Source: an uncultured Bacilli bacterium
Lineage (GTDB): Bacteria; Bacillota_I; Bacilli_A; RF39; UBA660
DNA length: 64,000 bases
NCBI GenBank assembly: GCA_934101795.1
Contig: CAKORY010000002.1
Coordinates: 1 to 64,000 of the forward strand
Direction: 5' to 3'
The notes beneath the pieces are model-generated. The model ran no database searches and was not told where the DNA came from. It saw only the letters and a list, made by a program, of their open reading frames with translations. Position numbers and translations under genes: made by a program. How positions within the stretch are numbered: the first letter of the stretch is position 1; each line of letters begins with the position of its first letter. This document shows, piece after piece, positions 19,137-28,010 of the stretch.

Positions 19137-21641
19137 ATGGATCATAGTAGAGATAGATTACAAGAAAATAATATTGTAAGTGAAATTGAATCATCTTTTA
19201 TAGAATATTCAATGAGTGTTATTATTTCGAGAGCTTTGCCGGATTTAAGAGATGGTTTAAAGCCAGTTCATAGAAGAATTATTTATGATATGTTAGAAAA
19301 TGGGTTGACACCAGATAAAAAACATCGTAAAAGTGCTACGATAGTTGGGGATGTTATGGGGAAATATCACCCTCATGGTGACTCATCAATTTATGATGCT
19401 ATGGTAAGAATGGCACAAGACTTTAATTATCGTTATTTACTTGTTGATGGACATGGTAACTTTGGTAATATTGAATATCCTAGAGCTGCTGCTTATCGTT
19501 ATACTGAAAGTAAGCTTGCTAAAATTTCAATGGAACTTTTAAGAGATATCAACAAAAATACTGTTAATTTTGTACCAAATTATGATGATTCAACACAAGA
19601 ACCTGAAGTATTGCCTTCAAGATTTCCAAATATTTTAGTTAATGGAACAATGGGGATTGCTGTTGGTATGGCAACTAATATTCCACCACATAATTTAGGT
19701 GAAGTTGTTGATGGTTGTATTGCTTATATTGATAATCCTGATATTACAACTGAAGAGTTAATGCAATATATTAAAGGTCCTGATTTTCCAACTGGTGGTA
19801 TTATTTTAGGCAATTCTGGAATAAAGAAAGCTTATGAAACTGGTAGAGGTTCAATCACTATTAGAAGTAAGGCAACTATTGAAGAAAAAAATGGAAGACA
19901 TTATATTGTTATTGAAGAAGTTCCTTATGGTGTTAATACATTAGATTTAAAACAAAAAGTTGCAGATTTAGTACATAACAAAGTACTTGAAGGTATTACT
20001 GATTATCATACAGATTTAAAGGATGGTATTAAAATTACTATTACTTTAAAGAAAGATGCTAATCCTCAAGTAGTTTTAAATAATTTATATAAGCATACGG
20101 CTTTTCAAACAACTTTTGGTATTATTTTCTTGATGCTTGATAAAGGTGTGCCTAGAACTTTAGGTTTAAAAGATATAATTAGTAAATATGTAGATTATCA
20201 ACAAGAAGTTATTATTAGAAGAACTCAATTTGAATTAGATAAAGCTGAAAAGAGAGTACATATCTTAGAAGGTTATAAGATTGTATTTGATAATTTAGAT
20301 GAAGTTATTAAGATTATTAAAGAATCTAAAGCTGATGGAGAAGCTAAATCTAAGTTAATGGAACGTTTTGGATTAACTGAAGCTCAAACTGATAATATTT
20401 TAGAAATGAAATTACGTCGTTTAACGGGTCTAGAACGTGAAAAGATTGAAGAAGAACTAAATGCACTTAGAATCGAAATAGAACGCTTACGTGGCATTTT
20501 AGCGGATAATAATAAGGTGTTAGGCATCATTAAAGATGAAATGACTGAAATTAAAAATAAATATGGTGATGAAAGACGTACTAAAATAGATATGACTGCG
20601 ATAGATTATATTGAAGATGAATCATTAATTCCTGAAGAAGATATCTTAGTTGTGCTTACTAACAAGGGTTATATTAAAAGAACTACTGCGGATACATTTA
20701 AGTCACAAAATAGAGGTGGCGTTGGAATTAAGGGAATGTCTACGAACGATGAAGACTTTGTTGAACATATGATTAACTTATCAACACATGATTACATATT
20801 ATTCTTTACTGATAAAGGTAAAGTCTATAGACTTAAAGGCTATGAAATTCCTGAATTTTCACGTCAATCTAAGGGAATTCCAATTGTTAACTTACTTCAA
20901 GTTGAAAAAGATGAAAGAGTTAATGCTGTTATTCAAATTGCTCGTGAAGAGAATAGTAAATACTTGTTATTTGCAACTGAAGCTGGTGTTGTTAAGAAGA
21001 CTTTAATTAGTGAGTTTGATAATATTAGAAATAGTGGTAAGATTTGTATTTCTTTAAGAGAAAACGATAAACTTATTGGTGTTAAGAAGACTTCTGGTAA
21101 TGATTTAGTTCTTCTTGGTAGTGAAGCAGGTAGAATGGTTAAGTTTAATGAAGATGAAATTAGAGTTATGGGACGTACTGCTTCAGGTGTTCGTGGTATT
21201 TCACTAGATGGAAGCAAGTGCATTTGCTCTGAAATAGTTAAAGAAGATGATACTATTCTTCTTGTAACTGAAAAAGGTTATGGTAAACAAACTAAGGTTA
21301 GTGAATATCGTCAAACTAGAAGAGGTTCTAAAGGTGTTAAAGCCATGAATATTACTGAAAAGAATGGTAATTTAGTTAGTGTTAAGATTGTTCATGAAGG
21401 TAAAGAACTTGTTATTATGACAAATTCTGGTATGACAATGAGAATGCCACTTGATCAAATTTCTGTTTTAGGTAGGGTTACTCAAGGTTTAAGACTTATT
21501 AATTTAAAAGATAATCAAAAAGTGTCTACGATTAGTTTAGTAGATAAACTAGAAGAAGAACCTTCTCAAGAAAATGTAGAAGAAAGTGAAAGTGTTGTTC
21601 AAAATGAAGCAGAAGCAACTGAAAATATTGAGGCTGAATAA
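19137..21641 (+). CDS. gyrA: DNA gyrase subunit A
   Basis: Cleavage subunit of gyrase. The catalytic Tyr lies in [10 protein letters not shown], the quinolone-determining segment reads [17 protein letters not shown], and the C-terminal beta-pinwheel begins after residue 500 and contains the GyrA box as QTRRGSKG (about 725). The gyrA assignment rather than parC rests on this box and on the position after gyrB. It ends with a 30-residue acidic tail. 834 residues. Confidence 0.97.
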   Translation: MDHSRDRLQENNIVSEIESSFIEYSMSVIISRALPDLRDGLKPVHRRIIYDMLENGLTPDKKHRKSATIVGDVMGKYHPHGDSSIYDAMVRMAQDFNYRYLLVDGHGNFGNIEYPRAAAYRYTESKLAKISMELLRDINKNTVNFVPNYDDSTQEPEVLPSRFPNILVNGTMGIAVGMATNIPPHNLGEVVDGCIAYIDNPDITTEELMQYIKGPDFPTGGIILGNSGIKKAYETGRGSITIRSKATIEEKNGRHYIVIEEVPYGVNTLDLKQKVADLVHNKVLEGITDYHTDLKDGIKITITLKKDANPQVVLNNLYKHTAFQTTFGIIFLMLDKGVPRTLGLKDIISKYVDYQQEVIIRRTQFELDKAEKRVHILEGYKIVFDNLDEVIKIIKESKADGEAKSKLMERFGLTEAQTDNILEMKLRRLTGLEREKIEEELNALRIEIERLRGILADNNKVLGIIKDEMTEIKNKYGDERRTKIDMTAIDYIEDESLIPEEDILVVLTNKGYIKRTTADTFKSQNRGGVGIKGMSTNDEDFVEHMINLSTHDYILFFTDKGKVYRLKGYEIPEFSRQSKGIPIVNLLQVEKDERVNAVIQIAREENSKYLLFATEAGVVKKTLISEFDNIRNSGKICISLRENDKLIGVKKTSGNDLVLLGSEAGRMVKFNEDEIRVMGRTASGVRGISLDGSKCICSEIVKEDDTILLVTEKGYGKQTKVSEYRQTRRGSKGVKAMNITEKNGNLVSVKIVHEGKELVIMTNSGMTMRMPLDQISVLGRVTQGLRLINLKDNQKVSTISLVDKLEEEPSQENVEESESVVQNEAEATENIEAE

Positions 21642-21650
21642 GCCTTTTTA
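21630..21650 (+). terminator. Probable gyrA terminator
   Basis: AGGCT–GAATA–AGCCTTTTTA overlaps the gyrA stop codon. The stem is only 5–6 bp but GC-containing and followed by T residues. Confidence 0.55.
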
Positions 21651-21809
21651 TTTTGTATTAATTAGTATATACAATGTTTATTTATCTTTAATAATAACTT
21701 ATTTTTTGGCTGAAATATGCCATTTTTTTAAAATTTTAATTAACTGATGTATTAGTTATCAACACAATTTTTGATTTAATCAATTATAATTTCATGTTTT
21801 TTATTTTTA

Positions 21810-21825
21810 TGTTTCACGTGAAACT
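21810..21825. other. parS site 1
   Basis: TGTTTCACGTGAAACT: 15 of 16 positions of a perfect palindrome. The following TTTGTTCATTGG is only a degenerate relative of the coupled DnaA-like motif. Confidence 0.9.
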
Positions 21826-21881
21826 TTGTTCATTGGTTCTACTATTTATTTACTATTTTTTTTATTTGTTGTATACTTTTA

Positions 21882-21909
21882 TGTTTCACGTGAAACATTG
21901 TGTTGATAA
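21882..21909. other. parS site 2 plus DnaA-box-like motif
   Basis: Perfect TGTTTCACGTGAAACA (21882–21897), a 3-bp gap, then TGTTGATAA (21901–21909). It begins the longer repeat unit shared with sites 3 and 4. Confidence 0.93.
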
Positions 21910-21976
21910 TTTGTTACTTTTATATATTTTGCTTTAATATCGATTTTTAAAATTAATTTTTTAATATAGTTAATTA

Positions 21977-22004
21977 GGTTTCACGTGAAACATTATGTTG
22001 ATAA
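21977..22004. other. parS site 3 plus DnaA-box-like motif
   Basis: GGTTTCACGTGAAACA (21977–21992), a 3-bp gap, TGTTGATAA (21996–22004). Confidence 0.92.
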
Positions 22005-22198
22005 TTTGTTATTTTTATATAATTTGATTTAATATTGATTTTTTAATTAGATTTTACAAGCAAATTTAATTTATTTTTATAATGTTTATAACATTTTATT
22101 CATATTAGTATTTTTTAATTTTAAATTTTTATCAGTTATATTAACTTATAATTAATATAACTTATTTTATTAATTTTATCTTTTTTATGTGTTTTTAA

Positions 22199-22226
22199 TG
22201 TTTCACGTGAAACATTGTGTTGATAA
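22199..22226. other. parS site 4 plus DnaA-box-like motif
   Basis: Perfect TGTTTCACGTGAAACA (22199–22214), a 3-bp gap, TGTTGATAA (22218–22226). Confidence 0.93.
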
Positions 22227-22293
22227 TTTGTTATTTTTATATAATTTGATTTAATTTTAATTTTTAAATTAGATTTTATAAGCAAATTATTTA

Positions 22294-22319
22294 TGTTTCA
22301 CGTGAAACGTTGTTGATAA
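22294..22319. other. parS site 5 plus DnaA-box-like motif
   Basis: TGTTTCACGTGAAACG (22294–22309), a 1-bp gap, TGTTGATAA (22311–22319). Confidence 0.92.
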
Positions 22320-22378
22320 GAATTCATTAATTAATAAATTTACAATCCATTATATTTATAAAAATTTATTCTTTTCGA

Positions 22379-22405
22379 TGTTTCACGTGAAACATCTGTT
22401 GATAA
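22379..22405. other. parS site 6 plus DnaA-box-like motif
   Basis: Perfect TGTTTCACGTGAAACA (22379–22394), a 2-bp gap, TGTTGATAA (22397–22405). Confidence 0.93.
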
Positions 22406-22480
22406 CTTGTTTGTATGTTGTAATAATTATTCTTTTAATAACATATTTAACTTTTTTATGATTTTTTTATTATATTTATA

Positions 22481-22508
22481 CGTTTCACGTGGAACATTTT
22501 GTTGACAA
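22481..22508. other. parS site 7 plus DnaA-box-like motif
   Basis: CGTTTCACGTGGAACA (22481–22496), whose complement TGTTCCACGTGAAACG is the closest of the eight to the B. subtilis consensus; a 3-bp gap, then TGTTGACAA (22500–22508). Confidence 0.9.
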
Positions 22509-22571
22509 TTTGTTATTAGTTACTAAATTTATTGTTTATTCATACTTTAAATTTATGTATGTTTAAAATTA

Positions 22572-22587
22572 TGTTTCACGTGAAACA
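22572..22587. other. parS site 8
   Basis: Perfect TGTTTCACGTGAAACA. The coupled motif is degenerate (TTGTTAATTA). Confidence 0.93.
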
Positions 22588-22725
22588 TTGTTAATTATCT
22601 TAATAAATACCATAACAATTTTTCAAATAAACGTTTGTCTACACAAACAAATGTTTTTTTGGATGGATGACAAGTGCTTTGCTATAATTGCTGTTATTAA
22701 AAAAATATTATATATTATCTCAAAT

Positions 22726-22741
22726 TATTTCCCGGGAAATA
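22726..22741. other. Noc-binding site (NBS) 1
   Basis: TATTTCCCGGGAAATA, a perfect palindrome equal to the B. subtilis Noc-binding consensus ATTTCCCGGGAAAT, followed by TTTAGTTAACATAAT. Confidence 0.88.
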
Positions 22742-22884
22742 TTTAGTTAACATAATTTTATAATAAAATGTTTTAAAAATATTAAAATTTAAAAATACAG
22801 CAATTTAAGTAATTAACTGGGATTGCTGATACTTATAAATTAAAAATTTTTATAAAAATATCAAAAATTTTAATTTATAAAAAT

Positions 22885-22900
22885 TATTTCCCGGGAAATA
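22885..22900. other. Noc-binding site (NBS) 2
   Basis: A second perfect TATTTCCCGGGAAATA, followed by ATTGGTTAACATAAT. The shared flank and the later shared AAGTAA..TAA..TGGGATT blocks (near 22808 and 22944) show that a segment of about 150 bp was duplicated. Confidence 0.88.
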
Positions 22901-23029
22901 ATTGGTTAACATAATATTAAAAATGATGTTTTATTTAAATAAAGTAACTAATTAATGGGATTAATTTTGTGTTTTTAAATTTATTTTCTTAGTTATCAAC
23001 ATTAATTTAATATTTGTATTTAATTAAGC

Positions 23030-23058
23030 TTGACTTATTGATTATAATTTGATACTAT
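23030..23058 (+). promoter_or_regulatory. Promoter of the SRP RNA gene
   Basis: -35 TTGACT (23030–23035), 17-bp spacer, -10 TACTAT (23053–23058). Transcription should start near 23065, exactly at the 5' end of the RNA. Confidence 0.85.
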
Positions 23059-23064
23059 TTAGAC

Positions 23065-23135
23065 GTGCAACAAATATGCTGTAACCTGGTCAGAATTGGA
23101 AAATAGCAGCCACATCAGCCTATGTTTGTGTGCAC
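23065..23135 (+). ncRNA. ffs: Signal recognition particle RNA (small, 4.5S-like)
   Basis: The conserved SRP domain IV is clear: GCTGTAACCTGGTCAG, an ATT–GGAA–AAT tetraloop stem, then AGCAGCCA, matching the GGTCAG...GGAA...AGCAGC core that binds Ffh. Outer ends GTGCA and TGCAC pair to close the molecule, and eight T residues follow as terminator. At about 71 nt it lacks the Alu domain of the large Bacillus SRP RNA. It lies directly before tadA, close to the B. subtilis position (between tadA and dnaX). Confidence 0.93.
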
Positions 23136-23154
23136 ATTTTTTTTGGAGGAAAAC

Positions 23155-23583
23155 ATGAATTCAGAAATATTTAATATTTTGATGGAAAATGCTAATAAAT
23201 CACTTGAAAATAATGATGTGCCAGTTGGTGCTGTAGTTGTAAAAGATGGAAAAGTGCTTGCAATTGGTTATAATACACGTGAAAAAAATCAAAATGTTTT
23301 AGGGCATGCTGAAATTAATGCTTTATTGGAAGCACAAAAAGTCATAAATAATTGGAATTTAAGTGGTTGTGATTTATATGTTACATTAGCTCCTTGTTTG
23401 ATGTGTTTAGAAATAATTAAGCAAAGTAGAATAGATAATGTTTATTATTTACTTGATAAACCAGAATCCAAAAGAGAGTTTTATAAAACAAAGTTACAAA
23501 AAATTAATGAAGTTAATTATGAAAACAAATATTCAGAAATATTAAGTAACTTTTTTAAAAAATTAAGAGAAAAAACTAAATAA
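23155..23583 (+). CDS. tadA: tRNA-specific adenosine deaminase
   Basis: Zinc deaminase that converts A34 to inosine in tRNA-Arg(ACG). The zinc site is HAEINALLEA (His and catalytic Glu, about 53–55) with PCLMC (about 83–87; usually PCPMC). 142 residues. The ATG at 23155 follows TTGGAGGA; an upstream in-frame ATG lies inside the SRP RNA and is not used. It precedes dnaX as in Bacillus. Confidence 0.9.
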   Translation: MNSEIFNILMENANKSLENNDVPVGAVVVKDGKVLAIGYNTREKNQNVLGHAEINALLEAQKVINNWNLSGCDLYVTLAPCLMCLEIIKQSRIDNVYYLLDKPESKREFYKTKLQKINEVNYENKYSEILSNFFKKLREKTK

Positions 23584-23615
23584 CTGTGGTATAATTATTA
23601 TGTAAGGAGGTTGTT

Positions 23616-25223
23616 ATGAATTATAAGGTTTTATATCGTAAATATCGACCAGATGGTTTTGATGCTTTAGTTGGTCAAAAGCATGTTGTGGATATTCTTA
23701 AAAACTCTATAAAAGAAAATAAACTGTCTCACGCTTATCTTTTTTCTGGACCTAGAGGAACTGGTAAAACATCAACAGCAAGAATACTTGCAAAGTCAGT
23801 TAATTGTTTAAACAATAAGGATGGCATGGCTTGCGGAGAATGTGAAAGCTGTTTATCATTTAATGGTAATCCAGATATAATAGAAATAGATGCAGCATCT
23901 AATAATGGCGTTGAAGAAATACGCGAACTTATTAATAATGTTAAGATTATGCCTACGAGCTTAAAGTATAAGGTTTATATAATAGATGAGGTTCATATGC
24001 TAAGTCAAAGTGCTTTTAATGCATTACTTCTTACTTTAGAAGAACCACCAGAACATGTTTTATTTATTTTGGCAACAACAAACTTAGAAAGTGTACCAAT
24101 TACAATTGTATCGAGATGTCAAAGATTTGAATTTCATAGAATTACCGAAAATGATATAATTGATAGACTTAAATTTGTATGTGATGAAGAAAAAATAGCG
24201 TATGAGGATGACGGTCTTAAAGAAATTGCCACTTTAGCAGATGGTGGTCTTCGTGATGCCCTTAGTATATTGGATCAACTCTCTAAAAATAATGATGTTA
24301 TTACAAGTAAGTTAGTTTCTGAAGAAATTGGTAGTATTTCTAATAAAAAAATAGATGATTTAATTAAATATTTAGATAAAAATGACATACAAGGTGTTGA
24401 AGAAGTATTTAATCACCTTCAAAGTGTTAATTTAAACTATAAGGTGTTTGTTAAAAAATTAGTTTATGCGTTAAGTGATGTAGGAGTTAAATTACTTAGT
24501 AGTCCAGATGGATGGAGATTAAGTTATGATGATTGTAAAAATTTAGTTCTTGAACTTAATAATATACTTATGAAAATTAATATTAGTGTTAATCCATATC
24601 TTATAATAAAAATGTTAGTTTTGGGTTATATGGATGGAGCAAAAAAAGAAGTTCAAATTGATAAAAATTATGAAAAAATAAATTCTGTTCAACCTAGGAA
24701 CAAACAGGAAAAAATAGAAGTACAAAGTAAAAAAATAATTTCTGAAAATGAGGTTACAAAACTACAGAAAAGTGATAATAAAAATGTGAATATAAGAATC
24801 AACAATTGCTTTGCTGAAGCTTCTAAAAATGATTTAGTTAATATAAAAGATAAATGGAGTACTTTTGTGAGTAATTTAGATGAAGCTTCACTAAAAGGAC
24901 TTCTTAGTGATACAAATGTTGTGGCAGCCTCAAAGTCTTATGCAATTGTTGAAGTTACAATTCCTCATAAGGATAAGGAATTAATGACAAAGTTAGATGC
25001 TATAGAAAAAAAATTTAATAATTATGCAGTAGTTAATTATAAATTAGTATTTCTAGAGGATACACAGTGGAATAATGAAAGAAATGAATATATAAAGAAA
25101 CTTAAGAATGGTTATAAATATACTATTCTTGAGGAAAAAAATGATAATCAAGATAACAAAAATGATATTGATGTATCAGACTTTTCTGATATATTTGATA
25201 TAAATAAAATAGAAGTTGAATAA
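23616..25223 (+). CDS. dnaX: DNA polymerase III subunits gamma/tau
   Basis: Clamp-loader ATPase. Walker A GPRGTGKTSTARI is at about 45–57, the zinc cluster is CLNNKDGMACGECESC, Walker B is YIIDEVHML, and the sensor is SRCQRFEF. From about residue 360 the tail is Lys/Asn-rich before a small C-terminal domain, consistent with tau. 535 residues. It starts after AAGGAGG and leads the dnaX–ybaB–recR cluster. Confidence 0.96.
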   Translation: MNYKVLYRKYRPDGFDALVGQKHVVDILKNSIKENKLSHAYLFSGPRGTGKTSTARILAKSVNCLNNKDGMACGECESCLSFNGNPDIIEIDAASNNGVEEIRELINNVKIMPTSLKYKVYIIDEVHMLSQSAFNALLLTLEEPPEHVLFILATTNLESVPITIVSRCQRFEFHRITENDIIDRLKFVCDEEKIAYEDDGLKEIATLADGGLRDALSILDQLSKNNDVITSKLVSEEIGSISNKKIDDLIKYLDKNDIQGVEEVFNHLQSVNLNYKVFVKKLVYALSDVGVKLLSSPDGWRLSYDDCKNLVLELNNILMKINISVNPYLIIKMLVLGYMDGAKKEVQIDKNYEKINSVQPRNKQEKIEVQSKKIISENEVTKLQKSDNKNVNIRINNCFAEASKNDLVNIKDKWSTFVSNLDEASLKGLLSDTNVVAASKSYAIVEVTIPHKDKELMTKLDAIEKKFNNYAVVNYKLVFLEDTQWNNERNEYIKKLKNGYKYTILEEKNDNQDNKNDIDVSDFSDIFDINKIEVE

Positions 25224-25240
25224 GGAAGGAAGATAAATTT

Positions 25241-25537
25241 ATGAATATGCAACAAATAATGCAACAAGCACAAAGAATGCAAAGAGATATTACTAAGAAA
25301 AAAGAAGAAATTGATGCTATGGAATTTACTGGCAAATCAGAATGGGTTGAAATAGTTTTTAACGGAAAAAAAGAAATTAAAGCATTTAAATTATTAAATG
25401 AGGGAACTATTGATGCTGATGATAAAGATATGCTTGAAGATATGATTATGTTAGCAATTAAAGATGCATTTACAAAAATTGATAAAGAAACTGAAAGTAA
25501 ACTTGGAAGTTATGCATCTATGAGTGGACTTTTCTAA
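25241..25537 (+). CDS. YbaB/EbfC nucleoid-associated protein
   Basis: A 98-residue DNA-binding dimer conserved between dnaX and recR. It begins MNMQQIMQQAQRMQRD, a family hallmark, continues with a beta region (FTGKSEWVEIVFNGKKEIKA) and ends with a DAFTKIDKETESKL helix. It lies 17 nt after dnaX, and recR starts 1 nt after its stop. Confidence 0.93.
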   Translation: MNMQQIMQQAQRMQRDITKKKEEIDAMEFTGKSEWVEIVFNGKKEIKAFKLLNEGTIDADDKDMLEDMIMLAIKDAFTKIDKETESKLGSYASMSGLF

Positions 25538-25538
25538 A

Positions 25539-26138
25539 ATGATATATCCTGAGTCATTAGAAAAATTAATTAATTATTATAAGAAATTACCTGGTATTGG
25601 TGAAAAGAATGCTGAAAGACTTGCTCTTGCAACTTTGAATTTCAAAGAAGAAGATTTAGATAAGTTTTCTGACGCTATTAAAAATATAAAAAAGATTCAC
25701 AAATGCAGTATTTGTGGACATTTAACAGAAGATGATATTTGCAATATTTGTGCAGATCCATCACGTGATAAGAATTTAATATGTGTTATTGAAGATTATA
25801 AAAGTGTATTTTCTTTTGAAAAAGCTGGTAATTTTCGAGGAGTTTATCATGTTTTAAATGGACTTATTAGTCCAGCTGATAATATTGGTCCTGATAATAT
25901 TAATTTATCTAGTTTAGTTAAAAGGGTTGAAGAATCAAAGAAACCTGAACTAATACTAGCATTAAAATCAACTGTTGAAGGCGAAACAACAACGCTTTAT
26001 ATAAAGAAAATATTTGAAAAGAAAAATGTGCTTATATCTAGGCTTTCTTATGGAATACCTATGGGTGCTGAGATAGATTATTTAGATATAATTACTTTAG
26101 ATAAAGCTTTAGAAGATAGAAAAAAAATAAGTGATTAA
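25539..26138 (+). CDS. recR: Recombination protein RecR
   Basis: Part of the RecFOR gap-repair pathway. The HhH region LPGIGEKNAERLA is at about 16–28, the zinc finger is CSICGHLTEDDICNIC (about 52–67), and the Toprim domain follows (ICVIEDYKSVFSFE). 199 residues. The ATG lies 1 nt after the ybaB stop; translation is probably coupled. Confidence 0.96.
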   Translation: MIYPESLEKLINYYKKLPGIGEKNAERLALATLNFKEEDLDKFSDAIKNIKKIHKCSICGHLTEDDICNICADPSRDKNLICVIEDYKSVFSFEKAGNFRGVYHVLNGLISPADNIGPDNINLSSLVKRVEESKKPELILALKSTVEGETTTLYIKKIFEKKNVLISRLSYGIPMGAEIDYLDIITLDKALEDRKKISD

Positions 26139-26176
26139 AAAATTATTTTTTCATATAGTTTTATTGGGAGAAACTT

Positions 26177-26365
26177 ATGAAAAAAGTAATATTTATTATA
26201 GTAAAAAAAATAGTTCTTGCAATATGCTTAGTATATGCTTTTAATTTACTAGCATCTGGGTTAAAAGTGTTTATTCCAATTAATGTTATAACAGTAAGCG
26301 TTGTTGCATCTCTTGGAATGAGTGGACTTTTGGCTTTAGTGGCAATATATTTTGTTTTACTCTAG
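26177..26365 (+). CDS. bofA: BofA-family protein (pro-sigma-K processing inhibitor type)
   Basis: A 62-residue membrane protein with two hydrophobic segments. The second half, FIPINVITVSVVASLGMSGL, matches the BofA signature (PINxxTVxxxxxLGxxGL). It follows recR as in B. subtilis, where BofA restrains SpoIVFB during sporulation. The first 20 residues (KKVIFIIVKKIVLAI) are the first membrane segment. It is short compared with the 87-residue B. subtilis protein. Confidence 0.85.
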   Translation: MKKVIFIIVKKIVLAICLVYAFNLLASGLKVFIPINVITVSVVASLGMSGLLALVAIYFVLL

Positions 26366-26374
26366 GAGGCAGAA

Positions 26375-27244
26375 GTGGAAGCAAAAGCATTAGAAAAATT
26401 AGTAAAATATTATCATGAGAATAAATTATCTCATGCTTATTTGCTTGAAACAAATAATTTAGAAAAATGCTTTTTAGAGCTTAAAACAGTTATAAAACAA
26501 TTATTTTGTCAAGATGAATATAGTGAAAAATGTTCTAAATGTAATTTATGTAATTTGGTAGAGCAAAATTATTTGCCATCACTTGTTATAATTGAACCAG
26601 ATGGAATGAATATAAAAAAAGAACAAGTACTTGAATTAAAAAAACAATTTAGTATGGTACCAATTTATACAAAAGATAATATTTATGTTATTAAAAATGC
26701 TGAAAAGCTAAATGGAGCTTCGGCAAATACTATGCTTAAGTTTTTGGAAGAACCAGAACCAAATATTATTGGTTTTTTTATAACTGACAATGCAAATAAT
26801 GTTATATCTACGATTAAAAGTAGATGTGAAACTGTAAAAGTTTATTATAATAATCTTGAACTTGATATTAATTCGATTAATAATGATACTTATAAAAATT
26901 ACACAGATGTAGCAATTAATTATTTATTTAAATTAGAAGTAGAAAAAAAAGATGTAATAATGTATAATAAAGATGTAATTTTGTGTAAGTTTAAAGAAAG
27001 AGAAGAAATTAAAACTATTTTTAAAATAATTCTTATTATTTATGAAGAATTACTAAATAAAGTAATGGGATTTGAAAATAAGTTTAGTTTTGATAATTTG
27101 ATTAGCTTATGTAAATTAGATTATAAAGATATATTAAAAAGAATAAATTTAGTCATTAAATTTATTGATGATATAGATAGTAATGTTAATATTGAATTGT
27201 TACTTGATAGATTTGTTATAGAATTAGGTGATTATAGTGAATAA
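26375..27244 (+). CDS. holB: DNA polymerase III delta' subunit
   Basis: Clamp-loader subunit. The N-terminal part reads KLSHAYLLETNN, with the P-loop degenerate as is usual for delta'. Then come a zinc cluster CSKCNLCNLVE (about 54–64), VIKNAEKLNGASANTMLKFL and LEEPEPN, and the sensor IKSRCETVKVY. A GTG start follows AGGAGG. 289 residues. It lies 9 nt after bofA, and the next gene begins inside it. Confidence 0.93.
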   Translation: MEAKALEKLVKYYHENKLSHAYLLETNNLEKCFLELKTVIKQLFCQDEYSEKCSKCNLCNLVEQNYLPSLVIIEPDGMNIKKEQVLELKKQFSMVPIYTKDNIYVIKNAEKLNGASANTMLKFLEEPEPNIIGFFITDNANNVISTIKSRCETVKVYYNNLELDINSINNDTYKNYTDVAINYLFKLEVEKKDVIMYNKDVILCKFKEREEIKTIFKIILIIYEELLNKVMGFENKFSFDNLISLCKLDYKDILKRINLVIKFIDDIDSNVNIELLLDRFVIELGDYSE

Positions 27245-28010
27245 AATTTATGGTGTAGTGTTTAATGGTTTAAATAAAAAGTATTATTATGAAAGTGAAA
27301 AAGATTTAGCGCTAGATACACTTGTAATTGTTAATACTGAAAGAGGTCTTCAACTTGTTAAAGTTGTTGAAGTTTTGGATAAAAAATTGGAAGAAAACTT
27401 AGAAAGGATAAAAAGAGTTGCAACTGATGAAGAATATGAAACTTATTTAAATAATTTGAAAGATGCAGATAGAGCTTTAAAAAAGTGTAACGAGTTTGTA
27501 CGTGAACTTGAACTTGATATGAATGTTGTTAATGCTCAATTTAATTTAGATAGAAGTCAGCTTTTATTTAATTTTACAGCCGATGCCAGAGTTGATTTTA
27601 GAGAGCTTGCTAAAAGACTTGCTTCAATATATCATACAAGAATTGAATTAAGACAAATCGGAGCACGTGATAAAGCTAAAGAAATTGGAGGTATTGGTGT
27701 TTGTGGCGGAGAATTATGTTGCCTTAGATTTTTGAAAAAAATTGATACAATAAGCATGAATATGGCAAAAGATCAAAATATTGCATTAAATCCATCAAAG
27801 ATAAATGGTGCGTGTGGAAGACTTTTATGTTGTCTTCTTTATGAGGATGAAGCTTATATTGAAGCAGCTAAGAAATTACCTAAAGTTGGTGAAAAAATTA
27901 AAACTAGAAATGGTGAGGCTCAAGTTGTTAGTGTAGATATTATAAATCATCGTGGAAAGATTATGATTAATGGAGAAAAAATAGATTATGATTTTGAAAG
28001 TGAAGAATGA
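27237..28010 (+). CDS. ricT: PSP1-domain protein RicT (YaaT)
   Basis: Cytoplasmic Cys-rich protein; in B. subtilis it forms a complex with RicA and RicF that binds Fe-S clusters and stimulates RNase Y and Spo0A phosphorylation. It carries GVCGGELCCLRFL and GACGRLLCCLLYE (about 155–210), the PSP1 signature. The GTG at 27237 follows AGGTGA by 5 nt and overlaps the end of holB by 8 nt. 257 residues. Confidence 0.92.
   Translation: MNKIYGVVFNGLNKKYYYESEKDLALDTLVIVNTERGLQLVKVVEVLDKKLEENLERIKRVATDEEYETYLNNLKDADRALKKCNEFVRELELDMNVVNAQFNLDRSQLLFNFTADARVDFRELAKRLASIYHTRIELRQIGARDKAKEIGGIGVCGGELCCLRFLKKIDTISMNMAKDQNIALNPSKINGACGRLLCCLLYEDEAYIEAAKKLPKVGEKIKTRNGEAQVVSVDIINHRGKIMINGEKIDYDFESEE

Larger units (their letters stand above)
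21881..22294. repeat. Imperfect repeat units of about 80–100 bp, three copies
   Basis: Units starting at 21881, 21976 and 22198 share far more than the parS and DnaA-like motifs: each continues as TTTGTTA(C/T)TTTTATAT and then a TTTGATTTAAT-like segment, and the last two share TTAGATTTTA(C/T)AAGCAAATT. The array therefore grew at least partly by duplication of a long unit. Confidence 0.8.
21642..23029. other. Centromere-like non-coding region (parS array plus Noc sites)
   Basis: A 1.4-kb stretch with no gene between gyrA and the SRP RNA. From left to right: TTATCAACA at 21756; eight parS sites (21810–22587), six coupled to DnaA-box-like motifs; a possible stem-loop with a T-run near 22627–22660; two Noc-binding palindromes (22726–22741 and 22885–22900); TTATCAACA at 22993. 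The palindromes are exact or nearly so while the sequence between is AT-rich, so the sites are under selection. In B. subtilis parS sites lie near the origin but are scattered. Confidence 0.9.

Noticed and set aside
22627..22660. Stem-loop GTTTGT–CTAC–ACAAAC with following T residues
   Set aside because: It looks like a terminator but no transcript is expected there; kept only as a note in the centromere region.
21642..23029. CRISPR array or iteron plasmid origin
   Set aside because: The repeats are parS and NBS palindromes with irregular spacing (about 70–220 bp), no equal spacers and no cas or rep gene.
23122..23154. Upstream start that would extend tadA by 11 residues
   Set aside because: It lies inside the SRP RNA and its T-run, and the ATG at 23155 has the proper ribosome binding site.
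25752..25772. Palindromic ATCACGTGAT in recR
   Set aside because: It shares the CACGTG centre of parS, but the outer arms do not match GTTTCACGTGAAAC and it lies in conserved coding sequence.
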